Assembly: GCA_003543235.1 (NCBI GenBank)
Contig: DPJA01000030.1
Location: 62,001 to 126,000 of the forward strand
Source of the DNA: Lachnospiraceae bacterium
GTDB lineage: Bacteria; Bacillota; Clostridia; Lachnospirales; Anaerotignaceae
Direction of reading: 5' to 3'
DNA length: 64,000 bases
Part shown: piece by piece, positions 26,200 through 35,581 of the stretch
Layout: every line of letters begins with the position of its first letter
Position numbering within the stretch: the stretch's first letter is position 1
Notes under the pieces: model-generated
Database searches by the model: none
The model's input: the letters and a program-made list of their open reading frames with translations, nothing else
What the model was told of the DNA's origin: nothing
Translations under genes and position numbers: made by a program

Positions 26200-26742
26200 T
26201 TATGCAAAATATCTGTTGTAAAGACCTTCAAAAGCCTTTCCGTGTCTTGCTTCATCTCTTGCCATTTCATGAACAGTATCGTGAATTGCGTCAAGATTAG
26301 CTGCTTTTGCACGTTTAGCAAGGTCTACTTTACCTGCAGTTGCACCATTTTCAGCTGCAATACGTAATTCAAGATTCTTTTTAGTTGAATCTGAAATTAC
26401 TTCGCCTAATAATTCAGCAAATTTAGCAGCGTGTTCAGCTTCTTCATAAGCAGCTTTTTCATAATACATACCAACTTCTGGGTAGCCCTCTCTATGAGCA
26501 ACTCTTGCCATTGCAAGATACATACCAACTTCTGTGCATTCGCCTTCAAAGTTAGCTCTTAAATCTTTTATAATATCTTCACTGCTGCCTTTAGCAACAC
26601 CTACAACGTGTTCTGCTGCCCATGAAAGTTCGTCAGCTTGTTCTTTAAATTTTTCTGAACCTACATGACATACTGGACATTCTTCGGGTGCACTGTCGCC
26701 CTCATGTACATAACCGCAAACTGAACATACAAATTTTTTCAT
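26200..26742 (-). CDS. reverse rubrerythrin (N-terminal rubredoxin domain)
   Basis: A peroxide- and oxygen-detoxifying non-haem iron protein of 180 residues. The rubredoxin domain is at the N terminus (Cys6, Cys9, Cys22, Cys25), followed by the four-helix diiron domain with EGECTE, EEAEH and DEARHGKAFEGL ligand motifs. This domain order (rubredoxin first) defines reverse rubrerythrins, which in Clostridia work as terminal NADH peroxidase components and are strongly induced by oxygen under PerR control. AGGAGG lies upstream of the ATG. A consensus promoter overlapped by a PerR-like box lies upstream. Confidence 0.95.
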   Translation of the reverse strand: MKKFVCSVCGYVHEGDSAPEECPVCHVGSEKFKEQADELSWAAEHVVGVAKGSSEDIIKDLRANFEGECTEVGMYLAMARVAHREGYPEVGMYYEKAAYEEAEHAAKFAELLGEVISDSTKKNLELRIAAENGATAGKVDLAKRAKAANLDAIHDTVHEMARDEARHGKAFEGLYNRYFA

Positions 26743-26791
26743 ATTAAAAATCCTCCTTATTTTAAATGATTTTTTATTAATTATTATTAAC

Positions 26792-26828
26792 TGATAATAA
26801 TTATAATCTAGGCGTATGAAAATGTCAA
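26792..26828 (-). promoter_or_regulatory. rubrerythrin promoter with PerR-like box
   Basis: On the minus strand, TTGACA (26828-26823), a 17-bp spacer and TATAAT (26805-26800) form a perfect consensus promoter. Overlapping the -10 element, the 15-mer TTATAATTATTATCA (26806-26792) matches the PerR consensus TTATAATNATTATAA at all but one fixed position. Repression by metal-loaded PerR and release by peroxide is the obvious prediction. Confidence 0.8.
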
Positions 26829-26957
26829 TAACTTTTTTGGAATTTTTTAATTAATCTATTTTACGACAAAAAATGATATAAATTTAACAAAACACTTTTA
26901 AAACCACTGTTTTTTAGTTATAATGTAAAAAGTAATTATAAAAGGGGACTGATACCG

Positions 26958-29870
26958 ATGAATTTTGAAATAAATAATAGCTATTTTGGTTTTAAGCTTA
27001 AAGAAAAGCAATACGTAAAGGATATTGACAGCCTTGCCCATGTATTTATACATGAAAAAAGTGGTGCAAAGCTTTTTTATGCACAAAATGAAGATGACAA
27101 TAAAGTATTTTTTGTTTCTTTTAAAACACCGCCTCAGGACGACTGTGGAACGGCTCATATTTTAGAGCATTCTGTGCTTTGCGGGTCATCAAAGTATGTT
27201 GCAAAAGACCCATTTAATGAGCTTATGAAAGGTTCATTAAACACTTACCTAAATGCCCTTACTTATGCGGATAAGACTATGTATCCTGTAGCAAGCTGCA
27301 ATCATGAGGATTTATATAATCTTATGGACGTATATATGGATGCAGTATTTAATCCTCAGGTTGTAAATGAGAAGAAAATATTCATGCAAGAGGGATGGCA
27401 CTACGAGCTTAACAATGCCGAAGAGGCTATTACACTTAAAGGTGTTGTTTATAATGAAATGAAAGGTGCACTTTCCGGTCCAGACAGAGTGCTTAGTAAT
27501 GCCATTAATCAAAGTCTTTTTACCGAGTCAATATATCGTTTTGAAAGTGGAGGAAACCCAGAATATATTCCAGAACTTACTTATGAGAAATTTGTGGAGT
27601 TCTACAATAAATACTATCATCCTTCAAACAGCTTTTTTTATCTTTATGGAGATATGGACATTGAAAAATGCCTTAAACATATTAACGACGACTATTTGGT
27701 TAAGTATGATGCGATGGACACAGAAGTTAAAATATATGATGAGCAAGTACACAATAGCCAAGATGTTGTTTCTGATACCTTTGCTGTGCCTAGTGGTACA
27801 AAAACAGGTAATGAAAGTATGCTGGCACTTAATTTTATAATAGGGCATTCTACAGACCGCTTACTTTCCTTAAGCATGGATGTTTTAAGCTATATACTTT
27901 TGGAAACAGGTGCATCACCTATTAAAAAAGCTATAGTTGATAAAAAAATTGCAGAAAGTGCGGAGGGATGGTTTGATTCGTCAACCTATCAGATGGTGTT
28001 TAGCTTTGTTGCAAAAAATTCTTCTTTCAACAAGATTGAGTTGTTTAAGGATACTGTATACAGAACCCTTGACCAAATTGTGAAAAAAGGATTAGACAAG
28101 GCTTTAATTCAGTCAGCACTTAATTATTATGAGTTTTTGCTTAAAGAGGCGGACTACGGATACCGCCCAAAAGGTCTTGCATATGGAATGAATATGATGA
28201 AAGGCTGGCTGCATGGTGCAAGCCCAATGGAGTCTTTAAAGGTTTGGGAACATTTTGAAACAATGCGTAATGGTGCAGAAAATGGATATTTTGAAAATTT
28301 GATTAAAACCTATTTCCTTGAGAATACAAATTCATCTATTGCGGCAGTGGAGGCGGAAGAAGGAAAGCAGGAGCGTATTGAGGAAAATAATCAAAAGCAC
28401 CTAAAGGCAATGAAAGATAACATGAGCCAAGAACAAATTACACAGTTGGTTAAGGAAACAAAAGATTTGATTGAATACCAAAGCAGTGGTGATACTCAAG
28501 AGGTTATTGAAAAAATACCATCACTTTCCAAAGATGATATTGATAAAAAAGCAAGTTTTGATAGTTATCAACAGCTTGAAAACAATGGTATAAAGGAACT
28601 CATAATGCCGCTAGATACAAATGGAATTGTATACACGAAGCTTATGTTTGCGGTAGATAACGTGCCTACAGAGCTTGTGCCTTACGTTGGACTTTTGAGC
28701 AGAGTGCTGGGAAAGTTGGATACCGAAAAATTTGATTATGAAAAACTATCAACCCAAACAGATATGTTTACAGGCGGAATTTATGGCAGGCTTGTGGCGT
28801 ACAACGAAAAGGAGTCTGTAACGCCTGTGTTGTGCATAAATGCAAAGGCACTTATGCGTAATATAGATAAAATGGTTGATATTATTCAGCAAATAATTTT
28901 TGAAACCAAATTTGATACGCAGAGCAGTCTTTCAAAAATAATACAGGATTTGAAGGTTGAATATGAAAGACATTTTGATAACAACGGACATCTTTCAGCA
29001 ATAACAAGATGCTTGGCACTTTTTGATGAGGCTGGAGCATACAAGGATGCAACAGGTGGAATTGCTTTTAATGACTTTTTGCTGACAGCTGGGGATAACC
29101 TTGAAAAAATGGCAGAGGGACTGAAAAAAGTTGCAAAGCTTGTATTTGCCAAAGAAAATCTTTTGCTTTTAGTGGCAGCAGAGAAAAATGACCTTCAGTC
29201 AGTATGTAAAAAGTTTTATGAAATTGAGGAAAAATTGCCTATGTCCAAGGCTAAAAAACAAGATGTAAAGCTTGTTAAAAATATAGATGCAGAGGCTGTG
29301 GAAAATGGTGCAAAAGTTGTTTACAATGCAAAGGCGGCAAACTTCATTAAAGAAGGCTTTAATTACAGTGGAAAAATGAGTGTTATTAAAAATATTATAA
29401 ACACCGAGTATTTGTGGAATGAGGTGCGTGTTAAGGGTGGAGCATATGGCAGTGGCTGTAACTTTAGCCGCAGCGGAATTGTTTACGCATATTCATACCG
29501 TGACCCTAATGTAAAGCAAACTTTTGATAATTTTGATAACATTGGTAATTTTCTTAGCAATATTAACCTGACCGATAGAGAAATTACAAAATATACTCTT
29601 GGTGCAATAAATGTGATTGACAGACCTAAAAGTAAGTCGGATAGGCTTGAACTTATGGTGTCAAGATATTATAATGGTATGACAAAGGAAGATGTGCAAA
29701 GGGAAAGAGATGAAATGCTTTCTGTAACTGAAAATGACGTTAAAGAATGTGCAAAGCTTTTTAATTCAGTTATGAAAAGCGGAGCAATTTGCACGTTTGG
29801 CAGTGAAACAAAAATTAATGAAAACAAAGCACTTTACAAGCGAACAAGAAGACTTTACAACAAGTGCTAA
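26958..29870 (+). CDS. M16C-family zinc metallopeptidase (presequence-protease type)
   Basis: A large insulinase-family peptidase of 970 residues with the inverted zinc motif HILEH (67-71, HxxEH), downstream acid in YNEMKGAL (about 165-172) and the inactive second half that forms the closing chamber. Size and architecture match the M16C group (PreP/Cym1 and clostridial homologues), which degrade short unfolded peptides in an enclosed cavity. No signal peptide, so it is cytoplasmic. AAAGGGGA lies upstream of the ATG. A TATAAT at 26919-26924 with a poor -35 may be its promoter. Confidence 0.92.
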   Translation: MNFEINNSYFGFKLKEKQYVKDIDSLAHVFIHEKSGAKLFYAQNEDDNKVFFVSFKTPPQDDCGTAHILEHSVLCGSSKYVAKDPFNELMKGSLNTYLNALTYADKTMYPVASCNHEDLYNLMDVYMDAVFNPQVVNEKKIFMQEGWHYELNNAEEAITLKGVVYNEMKGALSGPDRVLSNAINQSLFTESIYRFESGGNPEYIPELTYEKFVEFYNKYYHPSNSFFYLYGDMDIEKCLKHINDDYLVKYDAMDTEVKIYDEQVHNSQDVVSDTFAVPSGTKTGNESMLALNFIIGHSTDRLLSLSMDVLSYILLETGASPIKKAIVDKKIAESAEGWFDSSTYQMVFSFVAKNSSFNKIELFKDTVYRTLDQIVKKGLDKALIQSALNYYEFLLKEADYGYRPKGLAYGMNMMKGWLHGASPMESLKVWEHFETMRNGAENGYFENLIKTYFLENTNSSIAAVEAEEGKQERIEENNQKHLKAMKDNMSQEQITQLVKETKDLIEYQSSGDTQEVIEKIPSLSKDDIDKKASFDSYQQLENNGIKELIMPLDTNGIVYTKLMFAVDNVPTELVPYVGLLSRVLGKLDTEKFDYEKLSTQTDMFTGGIYGRLVAYNEKESVTPVLCINAKALMRNIDKMVDIIQQIIFETKFDTQSSLSKIIQDLKVEYERHFDNNGHLSAITRCLALFDEAGAYKDATGGIAFNDFLLTAGDNLEKMAEGLKKVAKLVFAKENLLLLVAAEKNDLQSVCKKFYEIEEKLPMSKAKKQDVKLVKNIDAEAVENGAKVVYNAKAANFIKEGFNYSGKMSVIKNIINTEYLWNEVRVKGGAYGSGCNFSRSGIVYAYSYRDPNVKQTFDNFDNIGNFLSNINLTDREITKYTLGAINVIDRPKSKSDRLELMVSRYYNGMTKEDVQRERDEMLSVTENDVKECAKLFNSVMKSGAICTFGSETKINENKALYKRTRRLYNKC

Positions 29871-29888
29871 TAAGCAAAGGTGAGTAAG

Positions 29889-30608
29889 TTGAGCAAAAAA
29901 ACCATAAACTACTGTGGTATACCAATTGAATATACCCTTACCAGAAAGCAAGTAAAAAACCTAAACGTAAGAATTAATGAAAAAGGCGAAATACTTGTTT
30001 CGGCAAAGAGCGGTATGCCTATGAACGAGATAAATAGTTTTATTGAAAGCAAAGCAGAATGGATAATAAGAAATCTAGCAGCAGTGGAGAGGTACAACAG
30101 AGCAAAGCCTGACAGTGAAATATATATAGGTAAAAAATGTTACTTTATGGGCGAAGTATTTGTGGTGGATATAAAGCAATGTGATGTTGATTTTGTTAAA
30201 AGAGAAGAGGGCGTAATTACTATTTTTTCAAAACAGCCAAACAAAAGTAGTGATGTTAAACAGCAATATTTACAGTGGCTTAAAATAGAATCAGTGACGG
30301 TATTTAATGATTCTGTTTTACGTATGCACAGTCTTTTAGCTAATGAAAATATACCAATGCCAACTATAGGCATAAGGAACATGAAAACTCGTTGGGGTAG
30401 TTGCAACCCAAGAAGCAAGAATATAACGCTTAACTTACAACTGATGAAGGCAGACCTTGAATGTATTGACCATGTTGTGCTGCATGAGCTTATTCATTTT
30501 AAACAAACTAACCATGGCAAGGACTTTTATGCGTTGATTGATAAATATATGCCGGATTGGAAAGAACGCAGAAGCAGACTGGACGAAAAATATAAAGACG
30601 GAATATAA
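29889..30608 (+). CDS. YgjP-like zinc metallopeptidase (DUF45 family)
   Basis: A 239-residue protein with the SprT/WLM-like motif HELIHFKQTNHGKDFY (about 195-210; HExxH plus downstream His) and the segment NMKTRWGSCNPRSKNITLNL characteristic of YgjP-type proteins. They are predicted cytoplasmic metal-dependent peptidases of uncertain role, sometimes linked to restriction systems. The start is uncertain: TTG at 29889 has AAAGGTGA at good distance and was chosen over GTG at 29880. It follows the M16C gene by 18 bp, so the two peptidases are probably co-expressed. Confidence 0.88.
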   Translation: MSKKTINYCGIPIEYTLTRKQVKNLNVRINEKGEILVSAKSGMPMNEINSFIESKAEWIIRNLAAVERYNRAKPDSEIYIGKKCYFMGEVFVVDIKQCDVDFVKREEGVITIFSKQPNKSSDVKQQYLQWLKIESVTVFNDSVLRMHSLLANENIPMPTIGIRNMKTRWGSCNPRSKNITLNLQLMKADLECIDHVVLHELIHFKQTNHGKDFYALIDKYMPDWKERRSRLDEKYKDGI

Positions 30609-30613
30609 ATTTT

Positions 30614-30651
30614 AAAAAGCTGTTATCCTGAAAATGGATAGCAGTTTTTTA
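30614..30651 (+). terminator. intrinsic terminator after the peptidase pair
   Basis: A 9-bp stem CTGTTATCC/GGATAGCAG with one wobble pair (30620-30628, 30636-30644) is followed by T6. Confidence 0.88.
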
Positions 30652-30771
30652 ATGAAACTATTGTATCGTAAGTGAATAATTTATTAAACCACCTTTGGTC
30701 ATTGTTTCAAGACAGCAGTTGTGTATAATTTGTTAATAATCTGAAAAAGTTCCTAAGAATTTCAATCTTTG

Positions 30772-30800
30772 TTGACACTTATGTGTGTAGACTGTAAAAT
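30772..30800 (+). promoter_or_regulatory. promoter of the LysM protein-rho unit
   Basis: TTGACA (30772-30777), a 17-bp spacer and TAAAAT (30795-30800), about 80 bp before the LysM gene. Confidence 0.78.
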
Positions 30801-30884
30801 ACATATAATAGGGTACGTATGCGTGAAGAAATTTGGTTGATAATTTTATTTTTTATACCCTTAGGCACACAAAGGAGGTCCCGT

Positions 30885-31952
30885 ATGGACGAAGAAAAAA
30901 TTGACGAAAATACTAATACACAAAAAAATATAGATAATGGCGGTTATGAAGATTTTCCTAAGGAAATTGTACAGCTTTTGATGAAAACACATCCTATAAA
31001 AAAAGATGAACATGAAGATGAGATGTCCACAATGTCAAGCCGTGAGGAAATACGTGCGGCAAGAAAACATAGGTTGGGCGAGGTAAAAAAAGAGTACCCT
31101 AGTACTGAAGAAGAGATTAAGCCTATAACGCATGAAATTGAAGAAAAACAGATTACGCATACTAAAGAATCAGAAAAGCCAGACTTTAACCAAACTATGG
31201 CTGTCATTTTTGATAATGATGAAGATATGGTTCAGCTTGTTAGGCACAAAAGTCGTAAAAAGGGTTATGCAAAAGGTTTTTCTACAAAATCAACAGCTCA
31301 TTTTGAGGACATTGAAAAAACACTTAGTTCAAACAGCGAGAAAGAAAGCCTGACTGACAAAGCAGATGAAAAAGAAAAAAAACCACGTTTTGAAATGCCT
31401 AAAAGAAAAAGAATATTTCATAATGAAGATGAAAACAAAAATTCTAAGTACAATAAAAGCTTACTAGATAGCTTTTTTAAAGACAATGAAGAAGATGACG
31501 AATATGACGATGACGAAACTAAAATAAAGGCAAAAAATATATTTTTGATTGGCGGAATTGCTATTGCTTTGATAATAATAGTGCTTTTTGTTCAAACAAT
31601 TTCACTTACAGGAAAACTTAACAAAGCAAATACTCAAATTGAAGATTATGAAAAAATTCAAGCTGAAAACGAAGAGCTTAAGCTTAATGTACTTACCCTT
31701 GAAGAAAAAGTTGGAAAAGTTAAAACTGACGGCAGTGAGGATGAAAAAGATACCACTACTGCATCAGATGAAACACAAACACCAACTGGCGAATTTGATA
31801 CATACACAATAAAAGATGGTGACACCTACTGGACAATTGCTGATGAGGTTTATGGTGACGGTTCACTTTACCAAAAAATTCTTGATTTTAATAATTTAAC
31901 AGAAAATGACCCTATTAAACCGGGAGAGGTATTAAAAGTTCCCAAAAAATAG
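30885..31952 (+). CDS. membrane-anchored LysM-domain protein
   Basis: A 355-residue protein of unknown role with a long, highly charged and low-complexity cytoplasmic N-terminal region (1-215), one transmembrane helix (about 219-241), a short coiled coil (about 244-280), a Ser/Thr-rich linker and a C-terminal LysM domain (about 306-353: YTIKDGDTYWTIADEVYG). The LysM would face the cell wall and bind peptidoglycan. ATG 30885 has a perfect AAAGGAGG 8 nt upstream. It lies 28 bp before rho, likely co-transcribed. Confidence 0.85.
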   Translation: MDEEKIDENTNTQKNIDNGGYEDFPKEIVQLLMKTHPIKKDEHEDEMSTMSSREEIRAARKHRLGEVKKEYPSTEEEIKPITHEIEEKQITHTKESEKPDFNQTMAVIFDNDEDMVQLVRHKSRKKGYAKGFSTKSTAHFEDIEKTLSSNSEKESLTDKADEKEKKPRFEMPKRKRIFHNEDENKNSKYNKSLLDSFFKDNEEDDEYDDDETKIKAKNIFLIGGIAIALIIIVLFVQTISLTGKLNKANTQIEDYEKIQAENEELKLNVLTLEEKVGKVKTDGSEDEKDTTTASDETQTPTGEFDTYTIKDGDTYWTIADEVYGDGSLYQKILDFNNLTENDPIKPGEVLKVPKK

Positions 31953-31980
31953 AGGATAATAGGATTATACGGAGGTTTTT

Positions 31981-33342
31981 ATGCAGGAAAATATATCTGG
32001 AAAGACTCTTGCCGAGCTAAGAGAAACTGCAAAAAGGCTTGGTATAAAAAATATAAGTGCCTTAAAAAAGGCAGAACTTATTGAAAAAATAGAAACATAT
32101 GTGGAAGAAGTATGTGAAGAAGTTGAACAAAATCCACAGGAAGATAAAAATGAAGTAGTACAGCCAAAAATGGAGGAGCAACTTCAAAAGAACAATGAAA
32201 ATGACAAGGTTGAAGAGGGTATTTTGGAAGTTATGCCAGATGGATTTGGGTTTTTACGAGCCGAAAACTTCTTGCCTGGTTCAGGAGATATCTATATATC
32301 GCCATCTCAAATACGCCGTTTCAACCTAAAAACAGGTGACTGCGTCCGTGGAAACATAAGACCATCAAGAGAAACTGAAAAATTTAACGCACTTCTTTTT
32401 GTAAAAAGTGTAAATGGTGACAACCCAGAAGAAGCAAAGAGAAGACCTAATTTTGAGGATTTAACACCTATTTATCCTACGCAACGCTTTACACTTGAAA
32501 CAACTCAAAGCGAAGTTTCAACACGAATTATTGACCTTATTTCACCTATAGGCAAAGGGCAGCGAGGTATGATTGTTGCTCCGCCAAAGGTGGGAAAAAC
32601 CATTCTTTTAACACAAATGGCAAATGCCATAACCAAAAATCACCCTGATGTTAACTTAATTATGCTTTTGATAGATGAAAGACCAGAGGAGGTTACCGAC
32701 ATTCAGCGTTCCATAGAAGGCGAAAATGTAGAAATTGTATACTCCACCTTTGACGAACAGCCAGAACACCACAAAAGGGTTGCCGAAATGGTTTTGGAAA
32801 GGGCTAAGAGATTGGTTGAACAGGGTAAGGATTTAATTATTTTGCTTGATAGCATTACAAGGCTTGCAAGGGCATATAATCTTACAACTGCTCCAAGCGG
32901 AAGAACTCTTTCGGGCGGGCTTGACCCAGCAGCGCTATATATGCCTAAAAAGTTTTTTGGTGCAGCAAGAAATATAGAAAATGGCGGAAGTCTTACAATA
33001 CTTGCAACGGCTTTGGTGGAAACGGGAAGCAAGATGGACGATGTGGTTTTTGAGGAATTTAAAGGCACAGGTAACATGGAGCTTGTGCTGGACAGAAAGC
33101 TTTCAGAAAGACGCATTTATCCTGCAATTGATGTTAATAAATCAGGTACAAGACGTGATGACAAGCTGCTTACTAAAGAGGAAATGGAGGCAGTATATGT
33201 TTTAAGACGTATTACTGCTAACACGTCTACAGTAGAAACAGCTGAAAGTTTAATTGACTTGATGAAAAAGACCAAGAATAATGAAGAATTTATAAAAACA
33301 GTGCCTATGTTAAAATCGGGTGGCAAGGGCAGAAATAATTAA
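31981..33342 (+). CDS. rho: transcription termination factor Rho
   Basis: Rho is a hexameric RNA helicase ending untranslated transcripts. The 453-residue protein has the Rho N-terminal helical domain (about 8-50), a short acidic linker, the cold-shock RNA-binding domain (about 78-150, GILEVMPDGFGFLR) and the ATPase domain with Walker A APPKVGKT (about 200-207), Walker B LIILLDSITRLARA and the Q/R-loop region. GGAGG precedes the ATG. It precedes rpmE as in many Firmicutes. Confidence 0.97.
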   Translation: MQENISGKTLAELRETAKRLGIKNISALKKAELIEKIETYVEEVCEEVEQNPQEDKNEVVQPKMEEQLQKNNENDKVEEGILEVMPDGFGFLRAENFLPGSGDIYISPSQIRRFNLKTGDCVRGNIRPSRETEKFNALLFVKSVNGDNPEEAKRRPNFEDLTPIYPTQRFTLETTQSEVSTRIIDLISPIGKGQRGMIVAPPKVGKTILLTQMANAITKNHPDVNLIMLLIDERPEEVTDIQRSIEGENVEIVYSTFDEQPEHHKRVAEMVLERAKRLVEQGKDLIILLDSITRLARAYNLTTAPSGRTLSGGLDPAALYMPKKFFGAARNIENGGSLTILATALVETGSKMDDVVFEEFKGTGNMELVLDRKLSERRIYPAIDVNKSGTRRDDKLLTKEEMEAVYVLRRITANTSTVETAESLIDLMKKTKNNEEFIKTVPMLKSGGKGRNN

Positions 33343-33361
33343 TAATTTCAATCAGGAACTA

Positions 33362-33390
33362 TTGCAATGTGGATAAAAGCGTGGTATAAT
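33362..33390 (+). promoter_or_regulatory. rpmE promoter inside an inverted repeat
   Basis: TTGCAA (33362-33367), a 17-bp spacer and TATAAT (33385-33390). The -10 element is the centre of an almost perfect inverted repeat, CGTGGTATaATACCCACG (from 33380), which may be an operator or simply chance. Confidence 0.7.
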
Positions 33391-33455
33391 ACCCACGTTG
33401 TCTATAAATAATTGATTAATTATTGATCAACAGACTATTAGAAGAGGTGAAAAAA

Positions 33456-33659
33456 ATGAGAGACGGAATACATCCAGAGTACCATCAGTGCTCTGTAAAA
33501 TGCAACTGTGGAAATGAGTTTGTAACAGGTTCAACAAAGGACGAAATTAAAGTTGAGGTTTGTTCAAAATGCCATCCATTCTACACAGGCAGCCAGAAAC
33601 TTTTACTTGAAGCTGGCGGTAGAGTTGAAAAATTCAACAAAAAATACGGCAGAAAATAA
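33456..33659 (+). CDS. rpmE: 50S ribosomal protein L31, zinc-binding type
   Basis: A 67-residue ribosomal protein starting MRDGIHPEYHQCSVKCNCG, with Cys ligands at about residues 12, 16, 18 and in VCSKCHPFYTG. This is the C+ form that holds zinc, the kind expressed when zinc is sufficient. ATG 33456 follows AGAGGTGA. It has its own promoter and terminator and opens the rpmE-DUF1385-prmC-prfA cluster typical of Clostridia. Confidence 0.96.
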   Translation: MRDGIHPEYHQCSVKCNCGNEFVTGSTKDEIKVEVCSKCHPFYTGSQKLLLEAGGRVEKFNKKYGRK

Positions 33660-33672
33660 AATAAAAGCTGAA

Positions 33673-33707
33673 GGGTTGGGTATGTTATTTTATCCAGCCC
33701 TTTTTTC
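33673..33707 (+). terminator. intrinsic terminator after rpmE
   Basis: A 10-bp stem with two wobble pairs, GGGTTGGGTA/TATCCAGCCC (33673-33682, 33691-33700), followed by T6. Confidence 0.85.
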
Positions 33708-33803
33708 TTATAACATAAAGCATACGTAAAAGCATCTTTATTGGTGGAAGTTTGTCCAAATAAAAAAATGAAAAATAATTTTATTTGGTTTGGAGGAAAA
33801 ACA

Positions 33804-34721
33804 ATGAGAAGAACTAATATAGGCGGTCAGGCAGTAATCGAGGGCGTTATGATGCGTGGGAAAAAGATGTATGCTCTGGCTGTGCGTACACCTGATGGAG
33901 ATATATGTTTAGAAAAAAACAATGTAGATAGCGTATTCGGAAGGGCAGGCATTTTTAAACTGCCTGTATTCAGAGGGATTGCTGCGTTTATAGAGTCTAT
34001 GATTATGGGTGTTAAAATTATCATGCGTTCTGCACAGCTTGCAGGTCTTGAGGAAGAAACAGAAGAAGAACCGAGCAAGTTTGAAAAATGGCTTGAGAAT
34101 AAATGTGGTGATAAGTTTACAGACTATATTATTTATTTTAGTGTTTTCATTAGCCTTGTTTTTTCGGTTGGAGTGTTTTTTTTGCTGCCAGTGGTTATTG
34201 GTGGTTTTTTTAAAAACTATTTGCCTGGAACTTGGGCATTGGGCATTGTAGAGGGACTGGTAAGAATAGCAATGTTTTTGCTTTATATCTTTCTAATATC
34301 ACGTATGAAAGAGATTAAAAGAGTTTTTCAGTACCATGGTGCGGAACATAAAACAATAAACTGCTTTGAACACGAAGAGGAACTTATTGTTGAAAATGTA
34401 ATGAAACATACACGACTGCACAAGCGTTGCGGAACTAGCTTTTTACTTATAGTTATGGTAATAAGCATGGTGGTTTTCTTTTTTGTACGTACAGACAGCA
34501 TTGCATTAAGGCTTATAAGCAGAATTTTACTTGTTCCATTTGTAGCTGGAATTTCATATGAGATTATACAGTGGGCAGGCAGAAGTGAAAGCAAATTTGT
34601 TGCAATTGTTAGTGCACCAGGGCTTTGTCTTCAAAAAATTACAACAGCTGAGCCAGACGGCCCCCAAATAGAAGCGGCAATTGCTGCAATGAAGGGAGTG
34701 CTTGAGGATGAGCCGGAATAA
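33804..34721 (+). CDS. DUF1385 (YqhQ-like) membrane protein
   Basis: A 305-residue integral membrane protein with the family start RRTNIGGQAVIEGVMMRG and the conserved QYHGAEHKTINCFEHEE segment (about 180-196), whose His/Glu/Cys residues suggest metal binding. There are four to five transmembrane helices (about 115-140, 150-172, 215-235). Its biochemical function is unknown. ATG 33804 has GGAGG upstream. It overlaps prmC by 14 bp, so the proteins are co-translated; the link with release-factor methylation is conserved in Clostridia but unexplained. Confidence 0.88.
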   Translation: MRRTNIGGQAVIEGVMMRGKKMYALAVRTPDGDICLEKNNVDSVFGRAGIFKLPVFRGIAAFIESMIMGVKIIMRSAQLAGLEEETEEEPSKFEKWLENKCGDKFTDYIIYFSVFISLVFSVGVFFLLPVVIGGFFKNYLPGTWALGIVEGLVRIAMFLLYIFLISRMKEIKRVFQYHGAEHKTINCFEHEEELIVENVMKHTRLHKRCGTSFLLIVMVISMVVFFFVRTDSIALRLISRILLVPFVAGISYEIIQWAGRSESKFVAIVSAPGLCLQKITTAEPDGPQIEAAIAAMKGVLEDEPE

Positions 34722-35568
34722 ATTAGAGGATATGCTTGTAAAGGCTAGAAAGATGCTTAAAAATGAGGGTGTAGGGGAGTATCAACTTGATGCCCAGCTT
34801 TTTATGATGAAAGCAACAGGCTTTACAAAGGTTCAGCTTTTTACTAAAAACGACTACTGCCTTAATAACAATGAGGCTGAAGATTTTTGGGATATGGTTA
34901 ATAAGAGGGCTAAAAGGATTCCGACTCAGTATATAATTGGAAATTGCCAGTTTATGGGACTGGATTTTTTGGTATCCGAAGCAGTGCTTATTCCAAGGCA
35001 AGACACCGAAATTTTGGTCGAAACTATACTGGAATATAGAAAAAATAATGAAATAAACAATATTATTGACATAGGTACAGGTAGCGGGTGCATACCAATA
35101 AGTCTTTTGAGTTATGGTATAAATAATGCAGTTGCAGTGGATATAAGTAATGATGCAATTGAAGTTGCAAAAAAAAATGCTGCATTAAACAAGGTTTTAA
35201 ACAGAATTCAGTTTGTAAACAGCAATTTGTTTGAAGCATTGGGGGAAGAATATTACGGAAAATTTGATGCAATAGTGTCTAATCCGCCTTATATAGCAAA
35301 AGATATAATTAAAGGTCTTATGCCTGAAGTAAAGGATTTTGAGCCTATGATTGCCTTAGATGGAGGCGATGATGGCTTGGATTTTTATAAAAAGATTGTA
35401 CCAGAGGGTAAAAAATATCTTTCTTCAAATGGCTGGATGTTTTTTGAAATAGGATATGACCAAGGTGTGGCAGTTAGCAGATTGCTTGAGGCAGAAGGCT
35501 TTCAGAAAGTTGAAGTTATAAAGGACCTTGCAGGTCTTGACAGAGTTGTGTTGGGGAAAATGGGGTAA
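34708..35568 (+). CDS. prmC: peptide chain release factor N5-glutamine methyltransferase
   Basis: PrmC methylates the Gln of the GGQ motif in release factors, using SAM. The 286-residue protein has an N-terminal helical domain, RIPTQYIIG, PRQDTEILVE, the SAM-binding IDIGTGSGCIPISLL (about 114-128) and the catalytic SNPPYIAKD (about 192-200). ATG 34708 has AGGGAG 9 nt upstream. It directly precedes its substrate gene prfA, as is usual. Confidence 0.95.
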   Translation: MSRNKLEDMLVKARKMLKNEGVGEYQLDAQLFMMKATGFTKVQLFTKNDYCLNNNEAEDFWDMVNKRAKRIPTQYIIGNCQFMGLDFLVSEAVLIPRQDTEILVETILEYRKNNEINNIIDIGTGSGCIPISLLSYGINNAVAVDISNDAIEVAKKNAALNKVLNRIQFVNSNLFEALGEEYYGKFDAIVSNPPYIAKDIIKGLMPEVKDFEPMIALDGGDDGLDFYKKIVPEGKKYLSSNGWMFFEIGYDQGVAVSRLLEAEGFQKVEVIKDLAGLDRVVLGKMG

Positions 35569-35581
35569 GAGAGGTAAACAA

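Noticed and set aside
30819..30884. Upstream hydrophobic extension of the LysM protein that could act as a signal peptide.
   Set aside because: A perfect AAAGGAGG immediately precedes ATG 30885, and the extension would give a signal peptide in front of a plainly cytoplasmic-type charged region.
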